From Streptomyces platensis (lineage in GTDB: Bacteria; Actinomycetota; Actinomycetes; Streptomycetales; Streptomycetaceae): 64,000 bases of DNA. A program made the translations under genes and the position numbers. This document shows, piece by piece, positions 1 through 8,182 of the stretch (positions are counted from its first letter, which is position 1; each line of letters starts with the position of its first letter). The stretch covers positions 3,720,001 through 3,784,000 of the forward strand of contig NZ_CP023691.1 in the NCBI RefSeq assembly GCF_008704855.1, given 5' to 3'. The notes beneath the pieces were generated by a model. That model searched no databases. It was not told where the DNA came from and was given only the letters and a program-made list of their open reading frames with translations.

Positions 1-1
1 G

Positions 2-910
2 GCCATCGAGGCCGAAGGACTGGGGAAGAAGTACCACCGCGGCTGGGCGCTGCGGGACTGCTCCTTCCGGCTCCCGGCGGGCCACGTCTGCGCCCTCGTC
101 GGCCCCAACGGCGCCGGCAAGAGCACCTTCCTGGGCACCGCGACCCGGCTGGTGCAGCCGACCACCGGCACCCTGAAGCTGTTCGGCGTCCCCGTCTCCG
201 ACCCGGCCGTACTGTCCCGGGTCGCCTTCCTCGCCCAGGACAAGCCGCTCTACCCCCGCTTCACGGTGGCCGAGACGCTGCGGCTGGGCCGTGAGCTCAA
301 CCCGCGCTGGGACCAGGCGCTGGCCGAGCGGATCGTCCGGTCCGGCAAGGTGCCGCTCAGCGCCCGTATCGGCACCCTCTCGGGCGGCCAGCGCACCCGC
401 GTCGCCTTCGCCCTCGCCTTCGGCAAGCGGCCCGAGCTGCTGCTGCTCGACGAGCCGATGTCCGACCTCGACCCGCTCGCCCGGCACGAGCTGTCCGGGC
501 TGCTGATGGCCGAGGCCGCCGAACACGGCACGACCGTCCTGATGTCGTCCCACATGCTCTCCGAGATCGAGGTCATGTGTGACTACCTCCTCGTCCTGGC
601 CGAGGGCCGGCTGCGGATGGCCGGCCGGACCGACGACCTGATCCCCGCCCACCTGCTGGTGACGGGCGTCGCCGAGGGGGACGACGGGGTGCCCGGGGAA
701 CTCCGCCGCCACCACACCGTCATCGAATCCCGGGTCACCGGGCGGCAGTTCAGCGCCCTGGTCCGCACCGGCGGCCCGTTCTCCGACAGCTGGGAGGTGC
801 TGTCGCCGAGCATGGAGGAGGTCCTGCTGGCCTATCTGCGCGCGCCCGACGCCCCCACCCTCGTCATGGACGAGGCCGGCGCCGACGAGGCGGGGGAAGC
901 CGCGGCATGA
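2..910 (+). CDS. ABC transporter ATP-binding protein (5' end outside window)
   Basis: Cytoplasmic ATPase subunit that would energise the membrane protein encoded immediately downstream. The reading frame is open from base 2, so the gene begins upstream of the window. A Walker A motif (GPNGAGKST) lies at about bases 101-127, the signature LSGGQ at about 379, and Walker B with its glutamate (LLLLDEP) at about 440. About 100 residues follow the H-loop (MSSHML), longer than a minimal ATPase and possibly a regulatory tail. The stop overlaps the next start (ATGA), so the two are translationally coupled. The ABC-2 partner and a GntR regulator 170 bp further on fit a drug or peptide exporter of the YtrA-regulated type; the substrate cannot be told. 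Confidence 0.9.
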   Translation, partial: AIEAEGLGKKYHRGWALRDCSFRLPAGHVCALVGPNGAGKSTFLGTATRLVQPTTGTLKLFGVPVSDPAVLSRVAFLAQDKPLYPRFTVAETLRLGRELNPRWDQALAERIVRSGKVPLSARIGTLSGGQRTRVAFALAFGKRPELLLLDEPMSDLDPLARHELSGLLMAEAAEHGTTVLMSSHMLSEIEVMCDYLLVLAEGRLRMAGRTDDLIPAHLLVTGVAEGDDGVPGELRRHHTVIESRVTGRQFSALVRTGGPFSDSWEVLSPSMEEVLLAYLRAPDAPTLVMDEAGADEAGEAAA

Positions 911-1926
911 GCACGACCGACACGACCGGCCGGACCGCCGCGGCCGAGGGAGACGGCCCGGCCGGTACGGCCGGCGGCCGCCGCGGCCTGCTGCACGGCC
1001 TGCCCTGGCTGGTCTGGCGCCGGCACCGCGCCCTGCTGCGCACCGCCCTGCTGGTCACCGTCGCGGGCTGCGCCGCCTTCGCCTACCAGCGCATCGGCGT
1101 ACAGGACTTCCTGCACACCCACGGGACCGCGCCCGGCCTCGACGGACGACTGGTCACCTCGTTCCAGAGCAAGTACGGCGCGATGTTCGAGAGCGACATC
1201 GCGCTCATGCAGGGCCTGCCCGTCCTCATCGGCATCTTCCTCGGCGCACCGCTGGTCGCGGGCGAACAGGAGCACGGCACCGTCAAGCTGGTCACCACCC
1301 AGTCGGTGAGCCGCAGCCGCTGGATCGCCGCCACGCTCGGCCTGCCGCTCGCCGTCGCGGTGCTGTGCACCACCCTGCTGTCGGCCGTCTTCACCTGGCT
1401 GTGGACCCCGGCCCACGCGCTGATCGCCACCGGCGACTGGCTGGCGGGCGGCCCCTTCGACAGCACGGGCCCCGTCCCGGTCGCCATGACCCTGCTCCTG
1501 ACCTCCTGCGGTATCGCCCTCGGCATGCTGATCAAGCGGGTGGTGCCGGCCATGGCGGCCACCGCGGTCCTCGCCATGGTCGGCAGTGTGCTCTGGGCCG
1601 AGCAGATACGCCCCCGGCTCGGCACCCTGCGCAGCGTCAGCTACCCGTACGACTCCGACAACGGCCCCCGCCTGCCGTTCGACGCCGTACGGATGGACGA
1701 CTGGGTGTCCACCGCGGACGGCAAGCTCTACGGCTTCGGCACCTGCGTCCACAGCGACGCCGCCGAGGCCTGCCGGGCCAAGCTGGGCATCGTCAACCGG
1801 GTGACCCAGTACTTCGACTACGGGCAGCTGGCCGGCATGCAGTGGCGGGGCGCGGCGCTCCTGCTGGCGCTGACCGCCGTGGTGCTGGCGTTCGTCGTCT
1901 GGCGGACCCAACGGCGGCCGCTCTGA
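907..1926 (+). CDS. ABC-2 type transporter permease
   Basis: Integral membrane protein of 339 residues and partner of the upstream ATPase, whose stop it overlaps by 4 bp. An N-terminal cytoplasmic stretch of about 40 residues is followed by a first membrane segment (ALLVTVAGCAAFAY), a long extracytoplasmic loop, then segments near residues 95-125, 140-175, 190-225 and a last one near 315-335. The sequence LVAGEQEHGTVKLVTTQSVS after the second segment is the conserved cytoplasmic loop of ABC-2 permeases that contacts the ATPase. The loop between the last two segments (about residues 230-300) has two cysteines. Probably exports a small hydrophobic compound or peptide. Confidence 0.88.
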   Translation: MSTTDTTGRTAAAEGDGPAGTAGGRRGLLHGLPWLVWRRHRALLRTALLVTVAGCAAFAYQRIGVQDFLHTHGTAPGLDGRLVTSFQSKYGAMFESDIALMQGLPVLIGIFLGAPLVAGEQEHGTVKLVTTQSVSRSRWIAATLGLPLAVAVLCTTLLSAVFTWLWTPAHALIATGDWLAGGPFDSTGPVPVAMTLLLTSCGIALGMLIKRVVPAMAATAVLAMVGSVLWAEQIRPRLGTLRSVSYPYDSDNGPRLPFDAVRMDDWVSTADGKLYGFGTCVHSDAAEACRAKLGIVNRVTQYFDYGQLAGMQWRGAALLLALTAVVLAFVVWRTQRRPL

Positions 1927-2095
1927 ACGGGCCACCGCGCGGCGGCCCATACGGGCGGCCGACCGCGCGTCCACACCGTACGGGGCACGCCCCGGGCGGC
2001 GCTTTGACACCCGGGACGGCCGGCCCGATCATCAAGCGGTCGGGCAGCCCGGCCCCGGCGGCCCCCAGGACGGCACGGGCGGAAGAAGCAGAGAG

Positions 2096-2494
2096 GTGGT
2101 GAGCGTCGTCGAGTTCCGGATCGACCGCCGCAGCGGTGTCGCCACCTACCTCCAGATCGTCCAACAGGTCCAGCAGGCACTGCGGTTGGGCGTCCTGGTG
2201 GAGGGCGACCGGCTGCCGACCGCGGCCCAGGTGGCCGCCACGACCAAGGTCAACCCCAATACGACCCTCAAGGCCTACCGCGAACTGGAGCGGGAGGGCC
2301 TGGTCGAACCACGCCCCGGCCTCGGCACCTTCGTCAGCCGTACGCTCGCCCGCCCCGAGTCCGCCGCGGACGCCCTGCTCCGCGAGGAACTCCGCTCCTG
2401 GATGGACCGGGCCCGCGCGGAGGGCCTGGACCGCGAAGACGTCCAGGCGCTGGTGGCCTCGGTGCTCCAGGACCGGTATCCGGCGGACGGCTGA
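2096..2494 (+). CDS. GntR family transcriptional regulator, YtrA subfamily
   Basis: Compact DNA-binding regulator of 132 residues with a full GntR winged helix-turn-helix (about residues 10-78: TYLQIVQQVQQALRLGVLVE, then AATTKVNPNTTLKAYRELER) and only a short helical C-terminus, which defines the YtrA subfamily. Such proteins usually repress an adjacent ABC exporter. Here the gene lies after the transporter pair rather than before it, separated by 169 bp, so it may be expressed from its own promoter. GTG at 2096 and GTG at 2099 are both possible starts, preceded by an AGAGAGG-like ribosome binding site. Confidence 0.87.
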   Translation: MVSVVEFRIDRRSGVATYLQIVQQVQQALRLGVLVEGDRLPTAAQVAATTKVNPNTTLKAYRELEREGLVEPRPGLGTFVSRTLARPESAADALLREELRSWMDRARAEGLDREDVQALVASVLQDRYPADG

Positions 2495-2725
2495 GCCGGC
2501 CGGGCCCGGCGCCCGCCCTCCTCGAACGGCCCCGGACGGGGCGGGTCGCCCCCGGCGCCCGTCCCGTCCCGCCTCTCCTCCCCTCCCTGCCCGCCTCCCC
2601 GCCCCACTTGACCCTCACGCGACGTCAGGCCCCACTCTGAAGCCGCGGCACGGCCCCGGCCACCGGTGACCTCACCACCGGACGACGGCGGGCCGACCGG
2701 ACACGACGGGACGAAAGGCGCTGCG

Positions 2726-3511
2726 ATGGGCTACTCGGTCGGGCAGGTCTCCGGCTTCGCGGGGATCACGGTGCGGACCCTGCACCACTACGACAAGGCC
2801 GGACTGCTCTCCCCCAGCGACCGCAGCCCCGCCGGCTACCGCCTCTACAGCGACGCCGACCTCGCCCGCCTCCAGCAGATCCTCTTCTACCGGGAACTCG
2901 GCTTCCCCCTCGACGAGATCGCCACCATCCTGGAGGACCCGCAGGCCAACGCCCTGGACCACCTCCGCGCCCGGCACCGCCTCCTCAACGACCAGATCAG
3001 CAAGCTGCGACGGCTGGTCGAGGTCGCCGAACACGCCATGCAGGTCCAGCAGACCGGCGTGGAGCTGACCCCCGAGGAGCGGTTCGAGGTCTTCGGCGAG
3101 GTGACCTTCGACCTCACCTACGCCACCCAGGCCCACCTCAAGTGGCAGCATCGCGAGGGCCATCAGCGCTCGATGGCCCGGGCCGCCGCACACTCCAAGG
3201 AGGACTGGGCAACGATCATGACCGAGTCCGCCGACTGGCGCCTGCGGCTCCTGGCCGCCTTCGACGCCGGGGAGCCGGCGGATGGCGAGCGGGCCATGGA
3301 CCTCGCCGAGGAACACCGCCGGCACATCACCCGCTGGTTCACCCCGTGCCCCACCGACATGCACACCCGCATCGCCGACGACTTCACCACCGACCCCCGC
3401 GCCTTCGCCCTGGTCGTACCCCCCACCGAACAACGCCCCGGCCTCGCCCCCTATGTGCGCACGGCCATATGTGCCAACGCGGTCCGGCAGTCGCCGGAGA
3501 GCGGGGACTGA
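2726..3511 (+). CDS. MerR family regulator with TipAS-like ligand domain
   Basis: A 261-residue homologue of the thiostrepton-induced regulator TipAL. The MerR winged helix opens the protein (YSVGQVSGFAGITVRTLHHY), followed by a coiled-coil dimerisation helix and a C-terminal TipAS antibiotic-sensing domain (LTPEERFEVFGE, YKEDW-like SKEDW, DAGEPAD, ending CANAVRQS). ATG at 2726 is chosen because it aligns with TipAL and follows an ACGAAAGG site; an in-frame upstream start at 2666 would add 20 unlike residues. In the segment matching TipAL Cys207-Cys214 this protein reads PCPTDMHTR: the first cysteine is kept, the second, known as the covalent attachment site for thiostrepton, is arginine. It may bind ligands non-covalently. 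Confidence 0.9.
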   Translation: MGYSVGQVSGFAGITVRTLHHYDKAGLLSPSDRSPAGYRLYSDADLARLQQILFYRELGFPLDEIATILEDPQANALDHLRARHRLLNDQISKLRRLVEVAEHAMQVQQTGVELTPEERFEVFGEVTFDLTYATQAHLKWQHREGHQRSMARAAAHSKEDWATIMTESADWRLRLLAAFDAGEPADGERAMDLAEEHRRHITRWFTPCPTDMHTRIADDFTTDPRAFALVVPPTEQRPGLAPYVRTAICANAVRQSPESGD

Positions 3512-3549
3512 AGGGGGCTGGCGGTACGGGGGCGAGGGCGGGTAGCTGT

Positions 3550-3660
3550 CGGTTACGGGGGTACCGGGCAGCTGCCCGCCGGGGGGGCAGGGGCCGGGCG
3601 GCTGCCGGTCACGGGGGTACCAGGCAGCTGCCCGCCGGGGGGCAAGGGCCGGGCGGCTGC
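3550..3660. repeat. Tandem duplication of a ~56 bp unit in the 3512-4076 intergenic gap
   Basis: Two adjacent copies (about 3550-3605 and 3606-3660) share CGGT-ACGGGGGTACC, then a palindromic GGGCAGCTGCCC, then a GGGCCGGGCGGCTGC end, with only a few differences. They lie in a 565 bp gap without a recognisable gene. The same gap also carries a CCCGA/CCCAC microrepeat at about 4005-4066 just before the glycosyltransferase gene. The palindrome could form hairpins; no function is evident. Confidence 0.75.
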
Positions 3661-4076
3661 CGGTCGGGAGGGCTGAGGGGCTCACGAGGCCGAGCACCAG
3701 GCTGAGCACGGGACGAGGCTGAGCGCCGCGCCCTGCCCGGCCCCTCACCTGCACGCCCGGATACCCGGCAACCGCATCTCGCCCCCACCGGCTCCGCACA
3801 CCGCCCCCGCGCAAAGACAGCGGCACCCACCCGCCACAGCCACCCCTCCGCCGCGGCCCCACGCTCATCGCCTCCACCACATCGCCATGCCGCCGTGCCC
3901 ACCATGCGCGGCATTCCCGCCACGCCTACGCCGCCCGCCAAGCACGGCATCCCCGCCATGCCCGCCATGCCCGCCCCTCAGGCGCATGCGCCCGCCCACC
4001 CGACCAGACCCGACCCACCCCGATACCCGACCCACCCCGATCCGACCCGACCCGACCCGAAGAAGGCTGACCGCCC

Positions 4077-5435
4077 ATGCCAAAGATCCTGATCACGGCC
4101 GCCGGATCGTACGGCGACGTCGCCCCCTACACCGGCCTGGGCGCCCGCCTCCGCACGGCCGGCCATGAGGTCGCCCTCGCCACCCACGACAGCTACGCCG
4201 CGCTCGTACGGGCCGCCGGCCTGGAGTTCCGCCGACTGCCGGCCGACCCCCGCACCCGCCACGCCGCCACCGCGGACACCGGGGGCACCGGGGACACCGG
4301 GGGCACCGGGGACACCGGGGGCACCGGGAACACCAGGGATACCGCCCAGCCGGACCGCCCCTCGGGCCCCGGCGGCAACCGCGACCTCATGCGCCAGGCC
4401 GCCGCCTTCATCAAGGAGCTGGCCGGTGTCCTCGCCGACGCCGCCCGCGAGGACACCGGCCTGCTCCTGCTCTCCGCCACCACCGCACCGCTCGGCCATC
4501 ACCTCGCGGAGGCGCGGGGCATCCCGTTCCTGGACCTGCCCCTCGTGCCCGGCGCCCCCACCGGCGACTTCGCCCCGGTGGTGAGCGGCGGCCGCTCACT
4601 GGGCCGCTGGGGCAACCGCGCCGCCGGCCGGCTCTCCCTCCGCATCATCGACCGCCTCTACGCCGACGCGGCCCGCGAGCTGCGCGCCCGCCTCGGACTG
4701 CCGCCCGCCACGCCCCGTACGGTCCGCCGCCGCGCCGAAGCCGCCGGCCGGCCGGTCCTGCACGGCTTCAGCGAGGTCCTGGTACCCCGCCCCACCGACT
4801 GGCGCCCCGGCCTCGACGTCGTGGGGAACTGGTGGCCCTGGCACGCGCCGGACGCCCAACTCCCGCCCGTCGTCGAGGACTTCCTGGCCGCCGGCCCGCC
4901 CCCGGTCTTCATCGGCTTCGGCAGCATGGCGGGCGGCGAGGGCGAGCGCCTGAGCACCCTTGTGGCCGCCGCGCTGCGCCGCGCCAAGGTCCGCGGCATC
5001 CTCCAGTCCGGCTGGGCCGGCCTGTCCGCCGGGCACACCTCCGCGGACGCCGACCTCCTCACCATCGGCGAGGTCCCGCACGCCCTCCTCTTCCCCCGGA
5101 TGGCCGCCGTGGTGCACCACTGCGGCGCCGGCACCGCCGCCGCGGGCGTACGCGCCGGAGTCCCCACCGTCCCGGTCCCGGTCACCGCCGACCAGCCCTT
5201 CTGGGCCGCCCGCCTGGCCTCCCTCGGCGTCGCCACCGCCCCGATCCCCTTCAAGGAGCTGTCCGGGGACCGCGCCGTCGCCCGCCTGTCCCAGGCCCTC
5301 ACCCAGGCCACCGCCGCCCCGGCCCGCCGCGACCACGCCCGCACCGCCGCCCACCGTCTCGCCACCGAAGACGGCGCCGCCGAGGTCCTCAGGGCAGTCG
5401 CCCACCTGACAGAAACCGAACACCCAGCGACCTGA
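4077..5435 (+). CDS. GT1-family glycosyltransferase (UDP-glycosyltransferase fold)
   Basis: Soluble GT-B enzyme of 452 residues expected to transfer a nucleotide-activated sugar to a small lipophilic acceptor such as a macrolide, flavonoid or sterol. The N-terminal acceptor domain opens with KILITAAGSYGDVAPYTGLG, the glycine-rich strand-loop of the family. The C-terminal donor domain contains the signature HHCGAGTAAAG...GVPTVPVPVTADQPFW at about residues 345-380. Residues 67-84 are a DTGGTG tandem repeat from an 18 bp DNA repeat, inserted between two core strands and unusual for the family. The ATG follows GAAGAAGG-like purines. No biosynthetic cluster surrounds it, so it may be a xenobiotic-glycosylating resistance enzyme. 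Confidence 0.85.
   Translation: MPKILITAAGSYGDVAPYTGLGARLRTAGHEVALATHDSYAALVRAAGLEFRRLPADPRTRHAATADTGGTGDTGGTGDTGGTGNTRDTAQPDRPSGPGGNRDLMRQAAAFIKELAGVLADAAREDTGLLLLSATTAPLGHHLAEARGIPFLDLPLVPGAPTGDFAPVVSGGRSLGRWGNRAAGRLSLRIIDRLYADAARELRARLGLPPATPRTVRRRAEAAGRPVLHGFSEVLVPRPTDWRPGLDVVGNWWPWHAPDAQLPPVVEDFLAAGPPPVFIGFGSMAGGEGERLSTLVAAALRRAKVRGILQSGWAGLSAGHTSADADLLTIGEVPHALLFPRMAAVVHHCGAGTAAAGVRAGVPTVPVPVTADQPFWAARLASLGVATAPIPFKELSGDRAVARLSQALTQATAAPARRDHARTAAHRLATEDGAAEVLRAVAHLTETEHPAT
4275..4328. repeat. 18 bp in-frame tandem repeat in the glycosyltransferase gene
   Basis: Three perfect copies of GACACCGGGGGCACCGGG (4275, 4293, 4311) followed by a degenerate fourth. Because the unit is a multiple of three, copy-number change would add or remove DTGGTG units without breaking the frame. 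Confidence 0.92.
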
Positions 5436-5472
5436 GCCACCACCAACGCCGGCCGCCCGCCGCCCTCCCAAA

Positions 5473-5656
5473 CTCGTACCCGTCGCCCACCCGGTCTCGC
5501 CCTCACCGACCGTCCGAGCTCGTCCCCATCACCCACCTGGTCTCGCCCTCACCGACCGCCCGAGCTCGTCCCCATCACCCACCTGGTCTCGCCCTCACCG
5601 ACCGCCCGAGCTCGTCCCCATCACCCACCCGGTCTCGCCCTCACCGACCGCCCGAG
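5473..5656. repeat. Four tandem copies of a 46 bp unit, plus a partial fifth
   Basis: The unit begins CTCGTCCCCATCACCCACC and ends ACCGACCGCCCGAG. Copies start at 5473 (diverged), 5519, 5565 and 5611; a partial fifth begins at 5657. They fill the gap between the glycosyltransferase stop and the M23 peptidase gene. The copies abut without spacers and have no nearby cas genes, so this is a minisatellite and not a CRISPR array. Confidence 0.93.
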
Positions 5657-5797
5657 CTCGTCCCCACCGTTCTCCCGAGCTCACCCCCACCAACCGCCCG
5701 AACAAGACCCGCCCGGCGGACGCTCCTCCACCCGTTCGGCGGCCCGGTGCCCCGCCCCGGGATGCGCGCGCCCGCCACCAGGCGTGGGCTCGCAACT

Positions 5798-6469
5798 ATG
5801 ACCACGTTCCGCAAAAGCACCTCGCTGCGCAGAATGCTGCTGCTCGCCATAGCCCCGACGGCCACGAGCTGCGTCCTCGCCCTGGCGGCCTCCCAGGTGG
5901 CCCTCGCCGCCCCGGCCGGCGCCTCGGGCGGCCACCCCACGAAGGCCCGCCACCGCCTGATCAGCTCGCCCTACGGCGTCCGCGGCAGCTGGCAGGCCGG
6001 TCACCACACGGGCATAGACCTCGCCGTCCGCACCGGGACCAGGGTCAGGTCCGTGGGCTCCGGCACCGTAGTCCTCGCCAAACGGTCGGGCGCCTACGGG
6101 AAGGCCGTGACGATCCGGATGAACGACGGCCACTACACCCTCTTCGGCCACCTCTCCCGCATCACGGTCCGCCTCGGCCAGAGGGTCCGCGCCCGCACCC
6201 ACCTCGGCTACAGCGGCGCCACCGGCCGCGCCACCGGCCCCCACCTCCACTTCGAGGTCCGCACCAGCCGCCACTACGGCTCGGACATCAACCCCCTCCC
6301 CTACCTGGCCAAGCGCGGCATCCACCTCACCCACCCCACCCCCACGTCACACCCCAAGCGCCACCACACACACCACAAACAGCGCCACCACCCCCGCCAC
6401 AGCCACGGCCACGGCCACGGCCACAGCCACAGCCATCATCACCCCCACCCTCACCGCCACCACCGCTAG
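5798..6469 (+). CDS. Secreted M23 family metallopeptidase with histidine-rich tail
   Basis: Predicted exported zinc endopeptidase (223 residues) acting on peptidoglycan cross-bridges. A signal peptide with arginines, a hydrophobic core (MLLLAIAP...CVLALAASQVALA) and an Ala-Pro-Ala region occupies residues 1-42. The LytM/M23 domain follows: HTGID supplies the first His and Asp zinc ligands, and HLHFEV the HxH motif. The last 45 residues are almost half histidine (HSHGHGHGHSHSHHH), a plausible metal store or sensor not normal for M23 enzymes. ATG at 5798 is chosen because it gives a signal peptide; the frame is open upstream through repeats. The TAG stop lies inside the CTAG target site of the adjoining IS element. 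Confidence 0.88.
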   Translation: MTTFRKSTSLRRMLLLAIAPTATSCVLALAASQVALAAPAGASGGHPTKARHRLISSPYGVRGSWQAGHHTGIDLAVRTGTRVRSVGSGTVVLAKRSGAYGKAVTIRMNDGHYTLFGHLSRITVRLGQRVRARTHLGYSGATGRATGPHLHFEVRTSRHYGSDINPLPYLAKRGIHLTHPTPTSHPKRHHTHHKQRHHPRHSHGHGHGHSHSHHHPHPHRHHR

Positions 6470-7365
6470 GTCGTTTCCTTCGGATCATCTGGCTGACCAG
6501 ATGAAGATGGCGGCGAGGTGGAGTCCGGCGAGGTAGATGGTGGCGGTCTTGTCGTAGCGGGTGGCCAGGCCTCGCCACTGCTTGAGTTTGTTGATGCAGC
6601 GCTCGACCGTGTTGCGTTGCTTGTAGGCGTCGCGGTCGAAGGCCGGTGGCCTGCCGCCGCGGCTGCCGAGGCGTTTGCGGTGGGCGGCCTGGTCGGCGGG
6701 CTGTGGGATCACGGCCCGGATCCCGCGCCGGCGGAGATGGGTTCGGATCGCGCGGGACGAGTACGCCTTGTCGGCCAGGATTACCGTCGGCGTGATTTTG
6801 GGGCGGCCGGTCCTGCGCGGGACCCGTAAACGGGTCATGACTTCGGTGAACGCGGGTGCGTCACCGGCCTGACCGGGAGTGATGACGAAGGCCAGCGGAC
6901 GGCAGTGGCCGTCGGCGGCGAGGTGGATCTTGGTGGTCAGTCCGCCGCGGGAGCGTCCGAGGGCATGGTCGACGGGCTCACCGGCCGGGGCCCCTTTTGA
7001 CGGGCCCCGGCGGCGTGCTGGTGGGCACGGACGATGGTGGAGTCGACCGCGACGACCCAGTCCAGATCGCCTTCGGCGTCGGCCTGAGCCAGGAGGGCGG
7101 TGAAGACCTTCTCCCAGGTGCCGTCAGCGGCCCACTTCCGCAGCCGGTTGTGGGCGCCCTTCCAGGAGCCGAAGTGCTCGGGCAGGTCCATCCACGGTGT
7201 CCCGGTGCGGTACTTGAACGCGATCGCGTCGATCACCTGCCGGTGATCCCGCCACCGCCCTCCCCGTTTCGGAGTCCGGTCCGGCAGCAACGGCTCAATG
7301 CGGGCCCACTGGGCGTCAGTCAACGACACACCAGACCAACGATCAGATGATCTGAAAGAAACGGC
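6470..7365 (-). mobile_element. IS5-family (IS427-like) insertion sequence
   Basis: An element of about 896 bp with imperfect terminal inverted repeats: the left end reads G(T)CGTTTCCTTCGGATCATC and the complement of the right end G(C)CGTTTCTTTCAGATCATC. Both ends are flanked by CTAG (6466-6469 and 7366-7369), consistent with a target duplication at CTAG/TA as in the IS427 group. It encodes one transposase through a -1 frameshift. Intact ends, a clean duplication and an undamaged open frame suggest recent insertion and probable mobility. Confidence 0.88.
6485..7329 (-). CDS. IS5-family transposase made by -1 programmed frameshifting
   Basis: Two overlapping frames encode one DDE transposase. 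Frame A (7329 to about 6925) starts MSLTDAQWARIEPLLPD, carries the DUF4096 DNA-binding region and the first catalytic Asp (AVDSTIVRAHQHA). Frame B supplies GEPVDHALGRSRGGLTTKIH, the second Asp (ILADKAYSS) and the final Glu (NTVERCINKLKQWRG), ending at 6485. The frames join at A AAG GGG (complement of 6991-6998, CCCCTTTT), where slipping back one base keeps both codons paired; without it translation ends at ..SDAPAAD. Fused length is about 281 residues, normal for the group. Confidence 0.87.
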
Positions 7366-7561
7366 CTAGCCCCCACCGCCTACAGGCCCCCACCCCACTC
7401 CCCTTGACTGCCCCTCAGCCCACCCCCGGCCGGTCACCGAGGCCAAGCGGGGGCCGACCGGTGCCTCAACCGCCGCCCGATGACGGCGGCCGTCTCCCGC
7501 CCCAGTGGTTGCTGTACTTTCCTGCTGTACACAGGGGTGGGATGAGCAGGCTGGGGGACCC

Positions 7562-7747
7562 GTGGCAGCGTTCGGCTTCATCTTCGTCATGCTGCCGTGC
7601 GTCGCCATCGCCGGCTTCACGTGCTTCGCCGCATGCCGCGCCCAGCGCCACACGGCGTTCAAGCTCCTGGCCGGCGTCTGCCTGACCGTCGCCCTGGCCG
7701 CGGCCCTCACCCCCGTCGGCGCCCTGGTCTGGCTCTTCACCCTCTGA
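7562..7747 (+). CDS. Small two-segment membrane protein, unknown function
   Basis: A 61-residue protein consisting almost wholly of two membrane segments (FGFIFVMLPCVAIAGFTCF and LLAGVCLTVALAAALTPVG) joined by a short basic loop, a hairpin topology. The GTG at 7562 follows a CTGGGGGA site; an in-frame GTG at 7505 would add 19 non-hydrophobic residues. It is followed by the terminator-like hairpin at 7831. It lies just right of the IS5 element. No family recognised. Confidence 0.45.
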   Translation: MAAFGFIFVMLPCVAIAGFTCFAACRAQRHTAFKLLAGVCLTVALAAALTPVGALVWLFTL

Positions 7748-7830
7748 TTCCCGCAGGGTGCGCAGCGGCAGTTCGGGGAGCGGCGGTTGGCACCCCGCCC
7801 CCGCCGGCACGGACCGGCATGACAGACGAA

Positions 7831-7864
7831 AAAGCCCCCACCGGATATCCCCGGCGGGGGCTTT
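7831..7864. terminator. Bidirectional hairpin terminator
   Basis: AAAGCCCCCACCGG and CCGGCGGGGGCTTT form a 14 bp stem with one mismatch around a 6-base loop, flanked by A and T tracts, so it could act on both strands. A near-identical element stands at 17154-17189; the bases next to the two copies are related in inverted orientation. Confidence 0.75.
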
Positions 7865-8182
7865 GACGTGCTGTGGGCCGTTCGCGAGTGGGTCTGACCT
7901 GCAGTTACGGAGAGGTTCAACGGGGACTTCCCAACGTCCGGGGCCCAATTTCCCACATGGATGCAGCGGACAACTACACCACCCGAAACTCAGTGTGCGA
8001 TACCCATGAGGCATCAGCAGCCGAGGGATCAGGTAGGCGGCGGCGAGCATCGCGGCGACCACGCTGGTGAGCGACGAAAGTTGGGTAGGGGACGTCGACA
8101 TCCGTAAAACTGGGCTTGATCCGCTTTGACGGACATCTGAGATCAGGGGTTCTGCCCCGGAAGGATGTCCATCATGTAGAGC

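Noticed and set aside
5473..5700. CRISPR array
   Set aside because: Units are directly adjacent, with no spacers and no cas genes.
7510..7530. Direct repeat TGCTGTAC twice at 13 bp period
   Set aside because: Only two short copies; no partner site or adjacent regulator to support an operator or att site.
7865..8160. Left attachment site for the putative island (copy of the tRNA-Ala 3' end)
   Set aside because: Apart from a 12-base match near the hairpin flank, no repeat of the tRNA 3' sequence was found.
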